From positions 1,269,001 through 1,333,000 of the forward strand of contig NZ_JAZHRU010000001.1 in the NCBI RefSeq assembly GCF_036924525.1: a stretch of 64,000 bases of DNA. Reading direction: 5' to 3'. The stretch is from Bradyrhizobium sp. AZCC 1719 (GTDB lineage: Bacteria; Pseudomonadota; Alphaproteobacteria; Rhizobiales; Xanthobacteraceae). A program made the translations under genes and the position numbers. The notes under the pieces were generated by a model. It was not told the DNA's origin and did not search any database. It was given only the letters and a program-made list of their open reading frames with translations. Below are positions 8,274-16,978 of the stretch, one piece after another. The first letter of the stretch is position 1. Each line of letters begins with the position of its first letter.

Positions 8274-8486
8274 TTACGCTCCCGAATCGCAGCCCAACAG
8301 GCCGCATGATTTCCAAAGCGCTGCCATCTCTTCATGGCTTGCGAGGGCAACCCTACCCTCGCGGATATCGCGCTGGATACGAGCAACCTCCTGCGCTTGA
8401 GCGTCAGTCAAATGGTAGCAACTCGCGTCCTGCAGCTCCATTTCGAGGAGGACTTGTGCCGGATCCTCAAGATCTTTCGCTGTCAT
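8274..8486 (-). CDS. Small protein resembling antitoxins
   Basis: A 70-aa hydrophilic protein starting MTAKDLEDPAQVLLEMEL. Its second half, LTDAQAQEVARIQRDIREG then ALASHEEMAALWKSCGL, has the look of the C-terminal part of small chromosomal antitoxins (charged helix, then a SHEEM-type turn). No partner toxin gene is visible on either side. Its TAA stop lies 5 bases before the proposed TTG of aspartate dehydrogenase, so it may be translated with that gene. The antitoxin reading is weak. Confidence 0.55.
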   Translation of the reverse strand: MTAKDLEDPAQVLLEMELQDASCYHLTDAQAQEVARIQRDIREGRVALASHEEMAALWKSCGLLGCDSGA

Positions 8487-8546
8487 GGCTGGAATATAGC
8501 AAACTCTTTCGCGTCCACCACTGCCGTACCTATGTCACGGAAGACT

Positions 8547-9350
8547 CTACTTCCCCACAGCCCCCCAATTCGCCGCCCGCTTCTCCGCAAACGACGCCAG
8601 CCCCTCCGACGCCTCTTTCGTCTGCCGCCGCGCCGAATGCATTTTCACCAGCCGCGCGTAAGCCTCGTCATCGACGCCCATGCCACCGAACGAGCTCTCC
8701 ATCGCCAACCGCTTGGTTTCGGCCAACGCTTCGGGACCGTTGGCGAGCAGTTGCTCGACCACCTTGGCGCCTGCCATTTCCAGCTCCGCCAGCGGCACCA
8801 CCTCATGCACCAGCCCGATGCGGCGGGCCTCTTCCGCGCCGAACCGCTCGCCGGTCAGGGCGTAGCGGCGCACCTGGCGGACGCCGATGGCGTCGCAGAG
8901 TTGTGGGATGATGATCGCGGCGGTCAGGCCCCAGCGCACTTCGGTGATCGAGAACAGCGCATTGTCGGCAGCGATCACGACGTCGCAGGCCGAGATCACG
9001 CCGGTGCCGCCGCCGAAGCAGCCGCCCTGCACCAGCGCGACCGTCGGGATCGGCAGCGTGTTCAACCGCTGCACGGCTTCGAACGTCGCGCGCGACACCG
9101 CTTCGTTTTCTGCGGCCGATTTCGGCCGGACGCCATTGATCCATTTCAGGTCGGCGCCGGCCTGGAAATGCTTGCCATTGCCCTTGAGCACGACGACGCG
9201 GAGGTTTTGCTTCTTGCCGAGGTCGTCCATCGCCGCGAGCACGCCACCGATCAGGCCCGCGTCATAGGCGTTATTCACCTCGGGGCGATTGAGCGTGACC
9301 GTTGCGACGCCGCGCTCGTCGAGATTCCACAAAACCGGATTGGCAGTCAT
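8547..9350 (-). CDS. Enoyl-CoA hydratase/isomerase family protein
   Basis: A 267-aa crotonase-fold protein. Oxyanion-hole regions are seen as KGNGKHFQAGADLKWI at about 60-75 and ALVQGGCFGGGTGVISACDV at about 108-127, with VRWGLTAAIIIPQL after them. The Glu expected just after the second oxyanion loop of the classic hydratase is not clear, so isomerase or lyase activity is possible; a methylglutaconyl-CoA hydratase-like role is one option. It is downstream of no obvious partner and ends 60 bases before the small antitoxin-like gene on the same strand. Confidence 0.85.
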   Translation of the reverse strand: MTANPVLWNLDERGVATVTLNRPEVNNAYDAGLIGGVLAAMDDLGKKQNLRVVVLKGNGKHFQAGADLKWINGVRPKSAAENEAVSRATFEAVQRLNTLPIPTVALVQGGCFGGGTGVISACDVVIAADNALFSITEVRWGLTAAIIIPQLCDAIGVRQVRRYALTGERFGAEEARRIGLVHEVVPLAELEMAGAKVVEQLLANGPEALAETKRLAMESSFGGMGVDDEAYARLVKMHSARRQTKEASEGLASFAEKRAANWGAVGK

Positions 9351-9426
9351 TCGGTAGCCTCTTTGTTCGGCATGTTGTTATGCCGAACCATAGGCCGGGA
9401 TCGCAGGCGCTGTCACGGCCGCCAAA

Positions 9427-10752
9427 TTACCTTCGGCCGTACCTCCGCATCATATCGGACCTGTCGGCAAAGGAGGTCCGCCGCGGGCCGATCGCCTCGA
9501 ATTGGGCTTTTTGCTCGTCGGTCAAGGTCAGATTGAAGTCATCGAGCGCGGTGCGCACCTGCTTGACCGCCTGCAGCATGACATCGAGCCGCTTGCCGGC
9601 CGCGGCGAGCCGCGCGGATGGTGTGGCCCCCTCCTCGGGACGGCACGATGTACTCAACATCTCGCTGGCTTTGGTGTTTGCATTCTGCAGGGCTGTAAGG
9701 CCCGTGCGTTGCACGTCGGTCGGGCGCAGCCGCGCCTCGATCTCCTCGCTTGGCCATCGCAAGCCCGGGAATTGCGTGATGTCGCAGGCCCGCGCCAATG
9801 ACCTTCTGCCGCGCCGCTCGGCCTTCCTTTCCTGCTCCTCGGCGACCGCGTTCAGCCGCGCCTTCTGCTCGTCATTCAGAAGACCATAGAACTTGTCGAG
9901 CGCCGGCTGCACGGTAGCGACGCCCGCGATCATCGCCTCGATGCGCTGCTGCATCGAGGCGAGCCGGCCGGCCGCCGTCAGCGAAATCGAAGCCGGGCAC
10001 GCCGCCTTGATCTTTTGCGCCGATGTCACCGACGCATTGGCGAGATCGTCGAGCGCTGTGCGTTGCGCCTCGGTGGGCTCGATCACCTGCGCGATCAGAT
10101 CGATCGGCAGGCCGGCGATTTCGCGGCTGTCGTCACCGCAGAATTGCGCCAGCCGGTCGTCACCCGGAGAGCCACGCGGCGGCAAATAGCCGGCCAAGCC
10201 TTCGTAGTCATAAGGTCCGAACAGGCCGGCATAGATGTCGTCGTAGCCATAGAACCAGAACGGCGCGCCGACACCCGGTCCCCACAGCGTATAGTCGTAG
10301 ATATCGTTGTAGGCGAACGGCCAGAACAGCGGCCCGACCCAGCCGTACCCGCCATTGCCGTGCTGCCACCAGCCACCGCCCCGCGGCCGGCCATATTGCC
10401 AACCTGCCAGCGCCGCGCCCGCGGTCAGGCTGGCGCGGGCGGCGGGATTTTTCAGGACGGCAGCGCTGCGAGCGAGCGCTCGCGCGTTCGTCGCGCGGCC
10501 GCCGGCCGCGGCGCGGTTGATGCGAGGAGCGTGGAACGAGCGAGAACGTGCCGCTCTGCCGTGAAAATGGCCTCCGCCATGATGGCGCGCGCCGAAATGT
10601 TTATGGCCGTGACCGCCGCCATGATGCCCGTGCCCGCCACCGCGACCGCCGCCGTGACCACCGCCATGGCCGCCTTTCGCGACGGCATATCCGGCCGCCG
10701 ACAGCGCAGTCGCGAGAACAATGACGGCAATTCCCAGCCCAAGTTTTGTCAT
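9427..10752 (-). CDS. Secreted Spy/CpxP-like protein with two LTxxQ-type domains
   Basis: About 441 aa. Signal peptide from MTKLGLGIAVIVLATAL to about residue 25, then a Gly/His tract (HGGGHGGGRGGGHGHHGGGH) to about residue 60 that could bind metal. A Trp/Tyr-rich middle (about 120-180: PFWFYGYDDIYAGLFGPYDY) precedes two helical repeats, one with EPTEAQRTALDDLANAS and one with RPTDVQRTGLTALQNAN, each followed by a second helix such as LTDEQKAQFEAIG. These match the LTxxQ pattern of periplasmic stress proteins. ATG at 10752 was chosen because GGTGGGG lies 6 bases upstream; the reading frame is open much further. Likely periplasmic or envelope stress role. Confidence 0.78.
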   Translation of the reverse strand: MTKLGLGIAVIVLATALSAAGYAVAKGGHGGGHGGGRGGGHGHHGGGHGHKHFGARHHGGGHFHGRAARSRSFHAPRINRAAAGGRATNARALARSAAVLKNPAARASLTAGAALAGWQYGRPRGGGWWQHGNGGYGWVGPLFWPFAYNDIYDYTLWGPGVGAPFWFYGYDDIYAGLFGPYDYEGLAGYLPPRGSPGDDRLAQFCGDDSREIAGLPIDLIAQVIEPTEAQRTALDDLANASVTSAQKIKAACPASISLTAAGRLASMQQRIEAMIAGVATVQPALDKFYGLLNDEQKARLNAVAEEQERKAERRGRRSLARACDITQFPGLRWPSEEIEARLRPTDVQRTGLTALQNANTKASEMLSTSCRPEEGATPSARLAAAGKRLDVMLQAVKQVRTALDDFNLTLTDEQKAQFEAIGPRRTSFADRSDMMRRYGRR

Positions 10753-10944
10753 GGCACGCCCCACCATCGTTGCGTCACGAACCCTGACGCGCGCTGATGA
10801 ACGCCAGCGGAACAGCAAAGTTCCCTCGGGCCGGGGCGGCGCGATCGCGCAACCCACCCTGTCGAACCGAACCGGTTGCGCGCGAACAAGGCTTGTGAAA
10901 ACTAGCAACGGCACTTCTTCCCCTCCCAGCAGGATTTTCCATCG

Positions 10945-11913
10945 ATGCGGATTTGCGTTTTCGGTGCGGGCGCCGTCGGCAGCCATTTTGCGGTGCGGCT
11001 CGCACTGGCAGGACATGACGTTTCCTGCGTGATGCGCGGTGCGCATCTGGATGCCGTGAAAGCCAACGGGCTGACGCTGCGGGTTGGAGATGGCGAGTTC
11101 AAGGCGAAGGTCAGCGCATCCAGCGATCCCGCCGCGCTGGGCCGGCAGGACGTTGTCCTTTGCACGTTGAAAGCGACAGGGCTCTCCAGCCTCGCCGTCG
11201 GGCTGCAGCCACTGCTCGGCAGTGACACCGCCGTGGTGTTCGCGCAGAACGGCATTCCCTGGTGGTACGATATCGGGCTCTCGCCAAGCCATCCGCCGGT
11301 GCCGGATCTGGCCTTCCTCGATCCCGGCGGACTCCTGCGTGCGGCGATCCCGAGATCGCGCATCGTCGGGGGCGTGGTATTCTCATCGAATGAAGTCATC
11401 GCGCAGGGTGTGGTCGCGAATCTGTCGCCCGAGCGCAACCGGCTCCTGATCGGCGAGTGCGACGACCGCGTCAGCGAGCGCGTCATGAAGCTGCGCGCCG
11501 CGCTGAACGCAGCTTCGATCGACTCGCCCGAGGTCACGCAGATCAGGGAGACGATCTGGTCCAAACTCCTGACCAACATGTCGATGTCGGTGCTGTGTTT
11601 GCTGACCGGGCAGACTGCGCGCGCCGTCCGCGACGATCCTGATCTCGCCGACATCGTGCCGCGCCTGCTCGATGAGGCCAACAGCGTGGCGCAAAGCTGC
11701 TTTCCGCAAGTCAGGCGCGTGACGCGATCCGGCCCCGCGCCGGACCACAAGCCGTCGATCCTGCAGGATTACGAGCTCGGCCGCGCCATGGAGATCGACG
11801 TTTTGGTCCGCGCGCCCGCCGCCTTCGCCCGCGCCGCCGGACTTTCGACACCGATGCTCGACATGATGGCCGCGCTGGCGATCCGCCAGGCGCGCGACAA
11901 GGGGCTGTACTAG
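10945..11913 (+). CDS. Ketopantoate reductase family protein (ApbA/PanE-like)
   Basis: A 322-aa NADP-binding protein. The N-terminal MRICVFGAGAVGSHFAVRLA is the Rossmann motif and FAQNGIPWWYDIG matches the ligand loop of the family; the C-terminal helical domain includes ETIWSKLLTNMSMSVLCLLT. The Lys in SKLL near residue 208 fits the conserved catalytic Lys. Paralogues of PanE often reduce or oxidise 2-keto acids other than ketopantoate, and a second one is at 23789-24790, so function in pantothenate synthesis is uncertain. It is followed 30 bases later by an SDR gene, suggesting a shared pathway. Confidence 0.85.
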   Translation: MRICVFGAGAVGSHFAVRLALAGHDVSCVMRGAHLDAVKANGLTLRVGDGEFKAKVSASSDPAALGRQDVVLCTLKATGLSSLAVGLQPLLGSDTAVVFAQNGIPWWYDIGLSPSHPPVPDLAFLDPGGLLRAAIPRSRIVGGVVFSSNEVIAQGVVANLSPERNRLLIGECDDRVSERVMKLRAALNAASIDSPEVTQIRETIWSKLLTNMSMSVLCLLTGQTARAVRDDPDLADIVPRLLDEANSVAQSCFPQVRRVTRSGPAPDHKPSILQDYELGRAMEIDVLVRAPAAFARAAGLSTPMLDMMAALAIRQARDKGLY

Positions 11914-11943
11914 ACCTGAGAACAAGCAAGGGGAAACCGCATC

Positions 11944-12726
11944 ATGCATGTCAAAGACAAGGTCTGCGTCGTCACGGGAGCCGCGAGCGGCATCGGTGGG
12001 GCGGTGGCGCGCGCCTATGCGGAAGCCGGTGCGCGTGGCGTCGTCGTCGCGGACCTAAAAACCTCGCGCGAGAAGCTTGCCAAGGTCGCGGGCGACATCG
12101 ACGGGCTGCCGATCACGGCCGACGTCGGACTGGAGGAAGACATCAAGGCACTGATCGCCGCGGCTGAAGACAAGTATGGCCCCGTTGACGTGTTCTTCTC
12201 CAACGCCGGGCTCTCGCGCAAGGGACAGGAGACCGCGTCTGACGCCGATTGGGACGTGAGCTGGCGCGTCCATGTCATGAGCCATGTGTTCGCGGCGCGC
12301 GCGCTGGTGCCCGGCATGCTCGCGCGCGGCTCCGGCTATCTCCTCAACACCGCGTCCGCGGCGGGTCTGCTGGCGTCACTGAACTCGATGCCGTACGGCG
12401 TGACCAAGAACGCCGCGGTGGCGCTCGCCGAGCACCTCGCCATTCAATATGGCGACCGCGGCATCCGCGTCTCCGTGCTCTGCCCGCAATCGGTGCAGAC
12501 CGGAATGACAACGCCCGGCCCCAGCGCGGCGCGGGTCGATGGCGTATTGCAGCCGCCGGAAGTGGCGCGCATGGTGATCGAAGCGATGGAGGAAGAACGC
12601 TTCCTTATCCTGTCGCACCCGCAGGTCGCCGAATACATCCAGCGCAAGGCCTCCAACCGCGACCGCTGGCTCGCCGGCATGCGGCGACTGCGCGACAAGA
12701 TCTACGGCGCGCCGGCGTCGGCGTAA
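11944..12726 (+). CDS. Short-chain dehydrogenase/reductase
   Basis: A 260-aa classical SDR. The dinucleotide motif TGAASGIGGAVARAYAEAG is at about residues 12-30, the stabilising NAG at FFSNAGLSRKGQ, and the catalytic Ser and Tyr-x3-Lys lie in NTASAAGLLASLNSMPYGV / TKNAAV. The C-terminus ends MRRLRDKIYGAPASA. ATG at 11944 follows GGGGAAACCGC. It is in an apparent operon with the ketopantoate-reductase-like gene. The substrate is unknown. Confidence 0.88.
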   Translation: MHVKDKVCVVTGAASGIGGAVARAYAEAGARGVVVADLKTSREKLAKVAGDIDGLPITADVGLEEDIKALIAAAEDKYGPVDVFFSNAGLSRKGQETASDADWDVSWRVHVMSHVFAARALVPGMLARGSGYLLNTASAAGLLASLNSMPYGVTKNAAVALAEHLAIQYGDRGIRVSVLCPQSVQTGMTTPGPSAARVDGVLQPPEVARMVIEAMEEERFLILSHPQVAEYIQRKASNRDRWLAGMRRLRDKIYGAPASA

Positions 12727-12730
12727 CCGC

Positions 12731-12815
12731 CGTCATTGCGAGGAGCTTAAGCGACGAAGCAATCCATCTATCCCGACGCCGCTCTATGGATTGCTTCGCT
12801 ACGCTCGCAATGACG
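12731..12815. repeat. Intergenic palindromic repeat, family A (compact copy)
   Basis: An 85-base copy running from CGTCATTGCGAGGAGC to CTCGCAATGACG, with inner boxes AAGCAATCCATC and ATGGATTGCTTCGC. Its right edge runs into the racemase-like gene: the last codons and stop of that gene are read from the repeat. Confidence 0.85.
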
Positions 12816-13542
12816 GGTCAGGCGGCGCGAATTGCTCCAATAGTCCCGTGTAATTTTTGACGCCCGGCGACGCATACGAACCGCGCCGCGAGGTCGTCAG
12901 CTTCAGGCCGGCCAGCGCCTCGGCCTGCTTCACCGCTGCCGCCACGCCGTCGACGACCGGCACGCCGAACTTCCGCGACAGTTTTTGCGCGAGATCGGCC
13001 ATGCCCGCACAGCCGAGCACGACCGCCTCCGCGCCCTTCTCCAGCGCACGGGCAATCTCGGCTTCAAGCTTGGCTTCCGCGCCGGAGCCCGGCTTTTCGA
13101 GATCGAGCACCGCGACGTCGCAAGCGGTGACCTGCGCCCTCTCCGTAAAACCATAGCGGCGCACCAGCTCTTCGAGCGGCACGATCGAGCGCGGCAATGT
13201 GGTGACGATCGCGATGCGTTTTGCGATCTGGCCGGCCGTTACCAGCGCCGCCTCGCAAATGCCGACCACGGGAAAGCGCGCGGCGGTGCGGGCCGCGTCG
13301 AGCCCGGTGTCGTCGAAGCAGGCGATGATCGCTGCATCGGCATCCGGCGCATTCATCAGCGCCTGGATCAGGCCAGGCACGGCGAAGGCCTCGTCGTAAT
13401 AGCCTTCGATCGAGACCGGCCCCATCGCCGAGGTGACAGCGGATATTTCGGTGCCTGGTGCGGCGACAGCGCGCGCCGCGGCGCCGATCGTTTCGGTCAT
13501 CGAGGCGGTGGTATTCGGATTGACGATCAGGATTTTTGTCAT
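12799..13542 (-). CDS. Asp/Glu/hydantoin racemase family protein
   Basis: A 247-aa cofactor-independent racemase-like protein. The N-terminal ILIVNPNTTASMTETIG is characteristic of hydantoin racemases. The two catalytic-type cysteines are seen in IIACFDDTGLDAAR (about residue 75) and VLGCAGMADL (about residue 175). Probable substrates are hydantoins or maleate-like acids; the family also includes maleate isomerases, which cannot be told apart here. The C-terminus DPSLRA and its TAG stop come from a family A repeat. Confidence 0.85.
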   Translation of the reverse strand: MTKILIVNPNTTASMTETIGAAARAVAAPGTEISAVTSAMGPVSIEGYYDEAFAVPGLIQALMNAPDADAAIIACFDDTGLDAARTAARFPVVGICEAALVTAGQIAKRIAIVTTLPRSIVPLEELVRRYGFTERAQVTACDVAVLDLEKPGSGAEAKLEAEIARALEKGAEAVVLGCAGMADLAQKLSRKFGVPVVDGVAAAVKQAEALAGLKLTTSRRGSYASPGVKNYTGLLEQFAPPDPSLRA

Positions 13543-13583
13543 GACGCATCGTAGTCAAGATGGCGCGCGGCGCAACTCTCTCA

Positions 13584-13612
13584 CCGTCGCCCCTGCGAAC
13601 CGCAGGAACGAC
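13584..13612. repeat. Degenerate solo hairpin of repeat family B
   Basis: CCGTCGCCCCTGCG then AACCGCAGGAACGACG forms an imperfect inverted repeat related to the hairpins at 5040-5065 and 23368-23489. It lies between two minus-strand genes. Confidence 0.5.
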
Positions 13613-13622
13613 GTCGGAGAGC

Positions 13623-14306
13623 TTAACTCACGACCGTCTGAACCCATTCGGAAAGCGCGTCCAGCGCCTCGTCCATCACCTCGCGGTCATTCCGCCTCGA
13701 ACTCTTCAACACATGGAAGGAATGATCGGCGCCATCAAGTAGATGCAGCGCCGCGCGCGATCCCAGGCTCTTGACGACAGGCTCGAGCAGACTCAATTCC
13801 GCCAGTGCATCGCGCGTGCCCTGCAGAAACAGCATCGGGACTGTGACGTCGGCGAGATGCCTGGCCCGCTCGCTGGAAGGTTTTCCGGCCGGATGCAGCG
13901 GAAAGCCGAGAAACGCCAACCCGCGGACACCCGGCAACGGCGAAAGCGCCTGTGCCTGCGACGTCATCCGCCCGCCGAACGATCGGCCGCCCGCGATCAG
14001 TGGCAATGAGGGAAAGCGTCGTCCGGCTTCCGCCACGGCCGCTCGCACTGTTGCATGCGCAACCGCAGGCGGATCGGGCCGCTTGCCGCCGTTTTCCATG
14101 TAGGGAAACTGATAGCGCAGCGTCGCAATGCCGCGCTCGGCAAGGCCCGCGGCAACCGTCTCCATCGACTTGTGTATCATGCCCGCGCCGGCCCCGTGCG
14201 CGAACACGTAACAGGCGCGAGGCTGTGGCGGCTGCATCACCAGGCCGGAAACCGCCTGACCGGAGCCGATCTCAATTCGCAAGCGTTCCAGCGCTTCTGC
14301 CGTCAT
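13623..14306 (-). CDS. Alpha/beta hydrolase (KANL3/TEX30-like)
   Basis: A 227-aa hydrolase. VFAHGAGAGMIHKSM is the oxyanion region, the nucleophile elbow is AGGRSFGGRMTSQA (Ser near residue 110), and LLDGADHSFHVLK carries the catalytic His near the C-terminus, with Asp in FLQGTRDALAE. This set matches the KANL3/TEX30 group of dienelactone-hydrolase-related proteins. The substrate is unknown. It stands alone: the racemase-like gene is 80 bases downstream on the same strand, and the cytochrome gene is divergent. Confidence 0.83.
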   Translation of the reverse strand: MTAEALERLRIEIGSGQAVSGLVMQPPQPRACYVFAHGAGAGMIHKSMETVAAGLAERGIATLRYQFPYMENGGKRPDPPAVAHATVRAAVAEAGRRFPSLPLIAGGRSFGGRMTSQAQALSPLPGVRGLAFLGFPLHPAGKPSSERARHLADVTVPMLFLQGTRDALAELSLLEPVVKSLGSRAALHLLDGADHSFHVLKSSRRNDREVMDEALDALSEWVQTVVS

Positions 14307-14548
14307 GTGATCTGTCCGACACTTTTCTGCATGATGGAGACTCTATACTGGAAAACGCGCGGCGAAAGATGACCGGCGAGGACCGCATCCCGCGGCCCTC
14401 AAGGATTTGGATTTATGGACAGACCTACGGCGCCACTATAAGATGGCATCATGTTCAACCGCACGCCGAGGGTGATTCGCCTTGCGGCGTTTTTTGATAA
14501 CAGACCGATATTGCGCGCCAACGGCGCATTTTTAACGAGGGGCAGGCC

Positions 14549-16396
14549 ATGCGGGGCAAAAGGATTGCAAAAATTGTGATCGTGCTGGCGGTCGTCGGCA
14601 TCGGCTATGCCGCCGTCAAGGACGACATCGCCAAGCTCTGGCAGGATCTTCACGTCAAGATCGTGGAGCATCCCACACCGAAGAAGACCGTCTGGCTCGA
14701 TCAGGGCATCGCCAAGGAAAAACTGAGCTGGTTCTATCACGCCGATCAGGGAACGCGGACCTTCGGCTTCCCCTATGAGTGGTTCATGGCGCTGGAGCAG
14801 CCGACGATTTCGTGGCTGCCGTTCACCAAGGTCGGCCTCTTCAGCGACACCGCCTATCTCGATCGCTACGGCTTCATCCCCGATACCATCATCCCTGGCA
14901 AGCAGGCGCTTCCGATCGGCTTCGCGAAAGGCACCCCGATGCTGGATCCGACCGGCGCGCCGTGGAAGAACCCGCGCAACAAGCAGGACATGACCGGCGT
15001 CGGCCTGACCTGTGCGGCCTGCCACACCGGCAGCTTCACCTACAAGGACACTGCTGTCGTCATCGACGGCGGACCGGCGCTCACCAACCTCTTCGCGATG
15101 AAGCAGGGTATGGGCATCTCGCTTCTGCTGACGCGCTACTGGCCTGGGCGGTTCGACCGCTTCGCCGAGCGCATCCTTGGTCCGGATTCCACCGTCGACG
15201 ACCGCGAGACGCTGAAGAACCAGCTCGACCAGGTCCTTGCCCAATACAAGCAGGTCAAGAATCTGGAGGAACGCGTCGCCTCCCAGAGCATCCTGGAAGG
15301 ATATGGACGGCTCGACGCGCTGAACCGGATCGGCAACCAGGTGTTTTCGATCGACCTGAAGAAGCCGGAGAACTATGCCGGCTCCTCCGCGCCGGTGCAT
15401 TTTCCGCGGATCTGGAACACGCCGTGGTTCGACTGGGTGCAGTACAACGGTTCGATCATGCAGCCGATGGTGCGCAACGCCGGCGAGGCGCTTGGCGTAT
15501 CGGCGGAGCTCAATCTGACCGAACCGTCGAAGGGTCTGTATAAATCAAGCGTCGACCTGAAGTCGCTCGACGAAATGGAGCAGATGATCAAGGGCAAGAA
15601 TCCGCCGAACGCGAAGGACGGATTCTCAGGCCTGAAATCCCCGAAATGGCCGGGTGATATCCTGCCGCCGATCGACCAGAAGCTGGCCGACAAGGGCGCC
15701 GAACTCTACAAGACCCACTGCCAGGAGTGCCACCGGCCGCCGGTGACGAGCGAGGCGTTCTACGATTTCAACAACAAGGACTGGTGGACCAAGAACGAGG
15801 CGGGCGAGGCGATCCTCAAGGTCGAGAACGTTCCGATCTCGCACATCGGAACCGATCCCGCGCAGGCGGCGGACATGCTGGCCCGCACGGTCGCGGTTCC
15901 CGACCATCTCGGAATCAAAAGCAGCAGTTTTGCATTCGCACTCGGCGAACTCGTCGAGAAGACCGTCAACACCATCTTCGATCAACAGAAGCCGCCTGCG
16001 AGCGCTGCGGAGCGGAAGCGGATGGATGGCTATATGCCGAACGAACTCCGGGGCGAACTGGCCTACAAGGTCCGTCCGCTGAACGGCGTGTGGGCGACGC
16101 CGCCCTATCTGCACAACGGCTCGGTGCCGACCATCGACGACCTGCTCGGCGACCCGGAAAAGCGGCCGACGAAATTCCATCTCGGCAGCCGCGAATACGA
16201 CCCCGTGAAGCTCGGTTACAAGACCGACCCGATCGCCAACGGGTTCGAATTCGACACCTCGATTCGCGGCAACTCGAACAGGGGCCACGAGTTCAGGAAG
16301 GACTACAGCAAGGAAAGGGAAGTCAAGGGCGTCATCGGACCGGAGTTGTCCGCCGACGATCGAAAGGCGCTGATCGAATACCTCAAGACGCTCTGA
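14549..16396 (+). CDS. Dihaem c-type cytochrome, RoxA/peroxidase-like
   Basis: A 615-aa protein with an N-terminal membrane anchor or uncleaved signal (IVIVLAVVGIGYAAV) and two haem c motifs, CAACH at 155-159 and CQECH at 391-395. Near the end, GVWATPPYLHNGSVPTIDDL is the region shared by MauG and dihaem peroxidase relatives. Spacing of the two motifs and length (about 600-700) resemble rubber oxygenase RoxA and the wider group of RoxA-like periplasmic proteins. It is thus a periplasmic haem oxidase or oxygenase of unknown substrate. ATG at 14549 follows GAGGGGCAG. No cytochrome partner gene is adjacent. Confidence 0.82.
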   Translation: MRGKRIAKIVIVLAVVGIGYAAVKDDIAKLWQDLHVKIVEHPTPKKTVWLDQGIAKEKLSWFYHADQGTRTFGFPYEWFMALEQPTISWLPFTKVGLFSDTAYLDRYGFIPDTIIPGKQALPIGFAKGTPMLDPTGAPWKNPRNKQDMTGVGLTCAACHTGSFTYKDTAVVIDGGPALTNLFAMKQGMGISLLLTRYWPGRFDRFAERILGPDSTVDDRETLKNQLDQVLAQYKQVKNLEERVASQSILEGYGRLDALNRIGNQVFSIDLKKPENYAGSSAPVHFPRIWNTPWFDWVQYNGSIMQPMVRNAGEALGVSAELNLTEPSKGLYKSSVDLKSLDEMEQMIKGKNPPNAKDGFSGLKSPKWPGDILPPIDQKLADKGAELYKTHCQECHRPPVTSEAFYDFNNKDWWTKNEAGEAILKVENVPISHIGTDPAQAADMLARTVAVPDHLGIKSSSFAFALGELVEKTVNTIFDQQKPPASAAERKRMDGYMPNELRGELAYKVRPLNGVWATPPYLHNGSVPTIDDLLGDPEKRPTKFHLGSREYDPVKLGYKTDPIANGFEFDTSIRGNSNRGHEFRKDYSKEREVKGVIGPELSADDRKALIEYLKTL

Positions 16397-16449
16397 TTCA
16401 TTCGAACTGATTCATTCGAGCACCTTCGCGGCCGGACTTCGTCCGGCCG
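16394..16449. repeat. Tandem 12-mer and hairpin after the cytochrome gene
   Basis: TGATTCATTCGA occurs twice (16394-16405 and 16408-16419); the first copy contains the TGA stop. Ten bases on, CGGCCGGAC-TTC-GTCCGGCCG (16429-16449) forms a strong hairpin without a long U-run. It may work as a transcription terminator or stabiliser. Confidence 0.55.
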
Positions 16450-16497
16450 TCGCCACCTGCGCGCCTGCCTCGCAGCGTCGGAATCGAACGGCTGGCC

Positions 16498-16740
16498 TTA
16501 ACGGCTGGCCACCAACCGCAAATGCGGCTTGATCTTTTCCTCAAGCTCGGCCTTGAGCTGGTGCACGCGCGGATCAGCCGAGCGCGCCGCGCACAGCGAA
16601 TATTGGTTGACCGAGCACGCCAGCGCGCGCCGCTCGTCGGCGGTCCGCGTCACTTCCGGGCTGGACAGTTTCAGCACCATCCCGCCGAGTTGCACCAGCA
16701 TTTCGTCGAGCACCCGATCCATTCCGGCAATTTGATCCAT
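16498..16740 (-). CDS. Small hypothetical protein
   Basis: An 80-aa protein, MDQIAGMDRVLDEMLVQLGG, with KLSSPEVTRTADERRALACS and a basic C-terminus (KIKPHLRLVASR). No signal peptide or membrane segment. The helical pattern suggests a small cytoplasmic protein, but I do not recognise the family. ATG at 16740 follows GGAGGG at suitable spacing. It converges with the cytochrome gene. Confidence 0.6.
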   Translation of the reverse strand: MDQIAGMDRVLDEMLVQLGGMVLKLSSPEVTRTADERRALACSVNQYSLCAARSADPRVHQLKAELEEKIKPHLRLVASR

Positions 16741-16978
16741 CGCACCACTCCCTCTGGAAGGAGTAATGATCGGCGCGCCCGGCCGTTCCCCGCGCGCGCT
16801 CGGTTAGGGATGACCAGAAGTAAACGGACCGCGATTCTATCGACGCCGCCCGCATATCGTCTTGAGGGAATCATTATCAATTGAAGGATGCGGGCCCGGT
16901 TTGCTCTGGGAAACGCCGCAATTGCGGCGGCCGCCGCCGTTACCTATGCTGCCGTCCTGTTCCGCAACGAGGCCCCGC

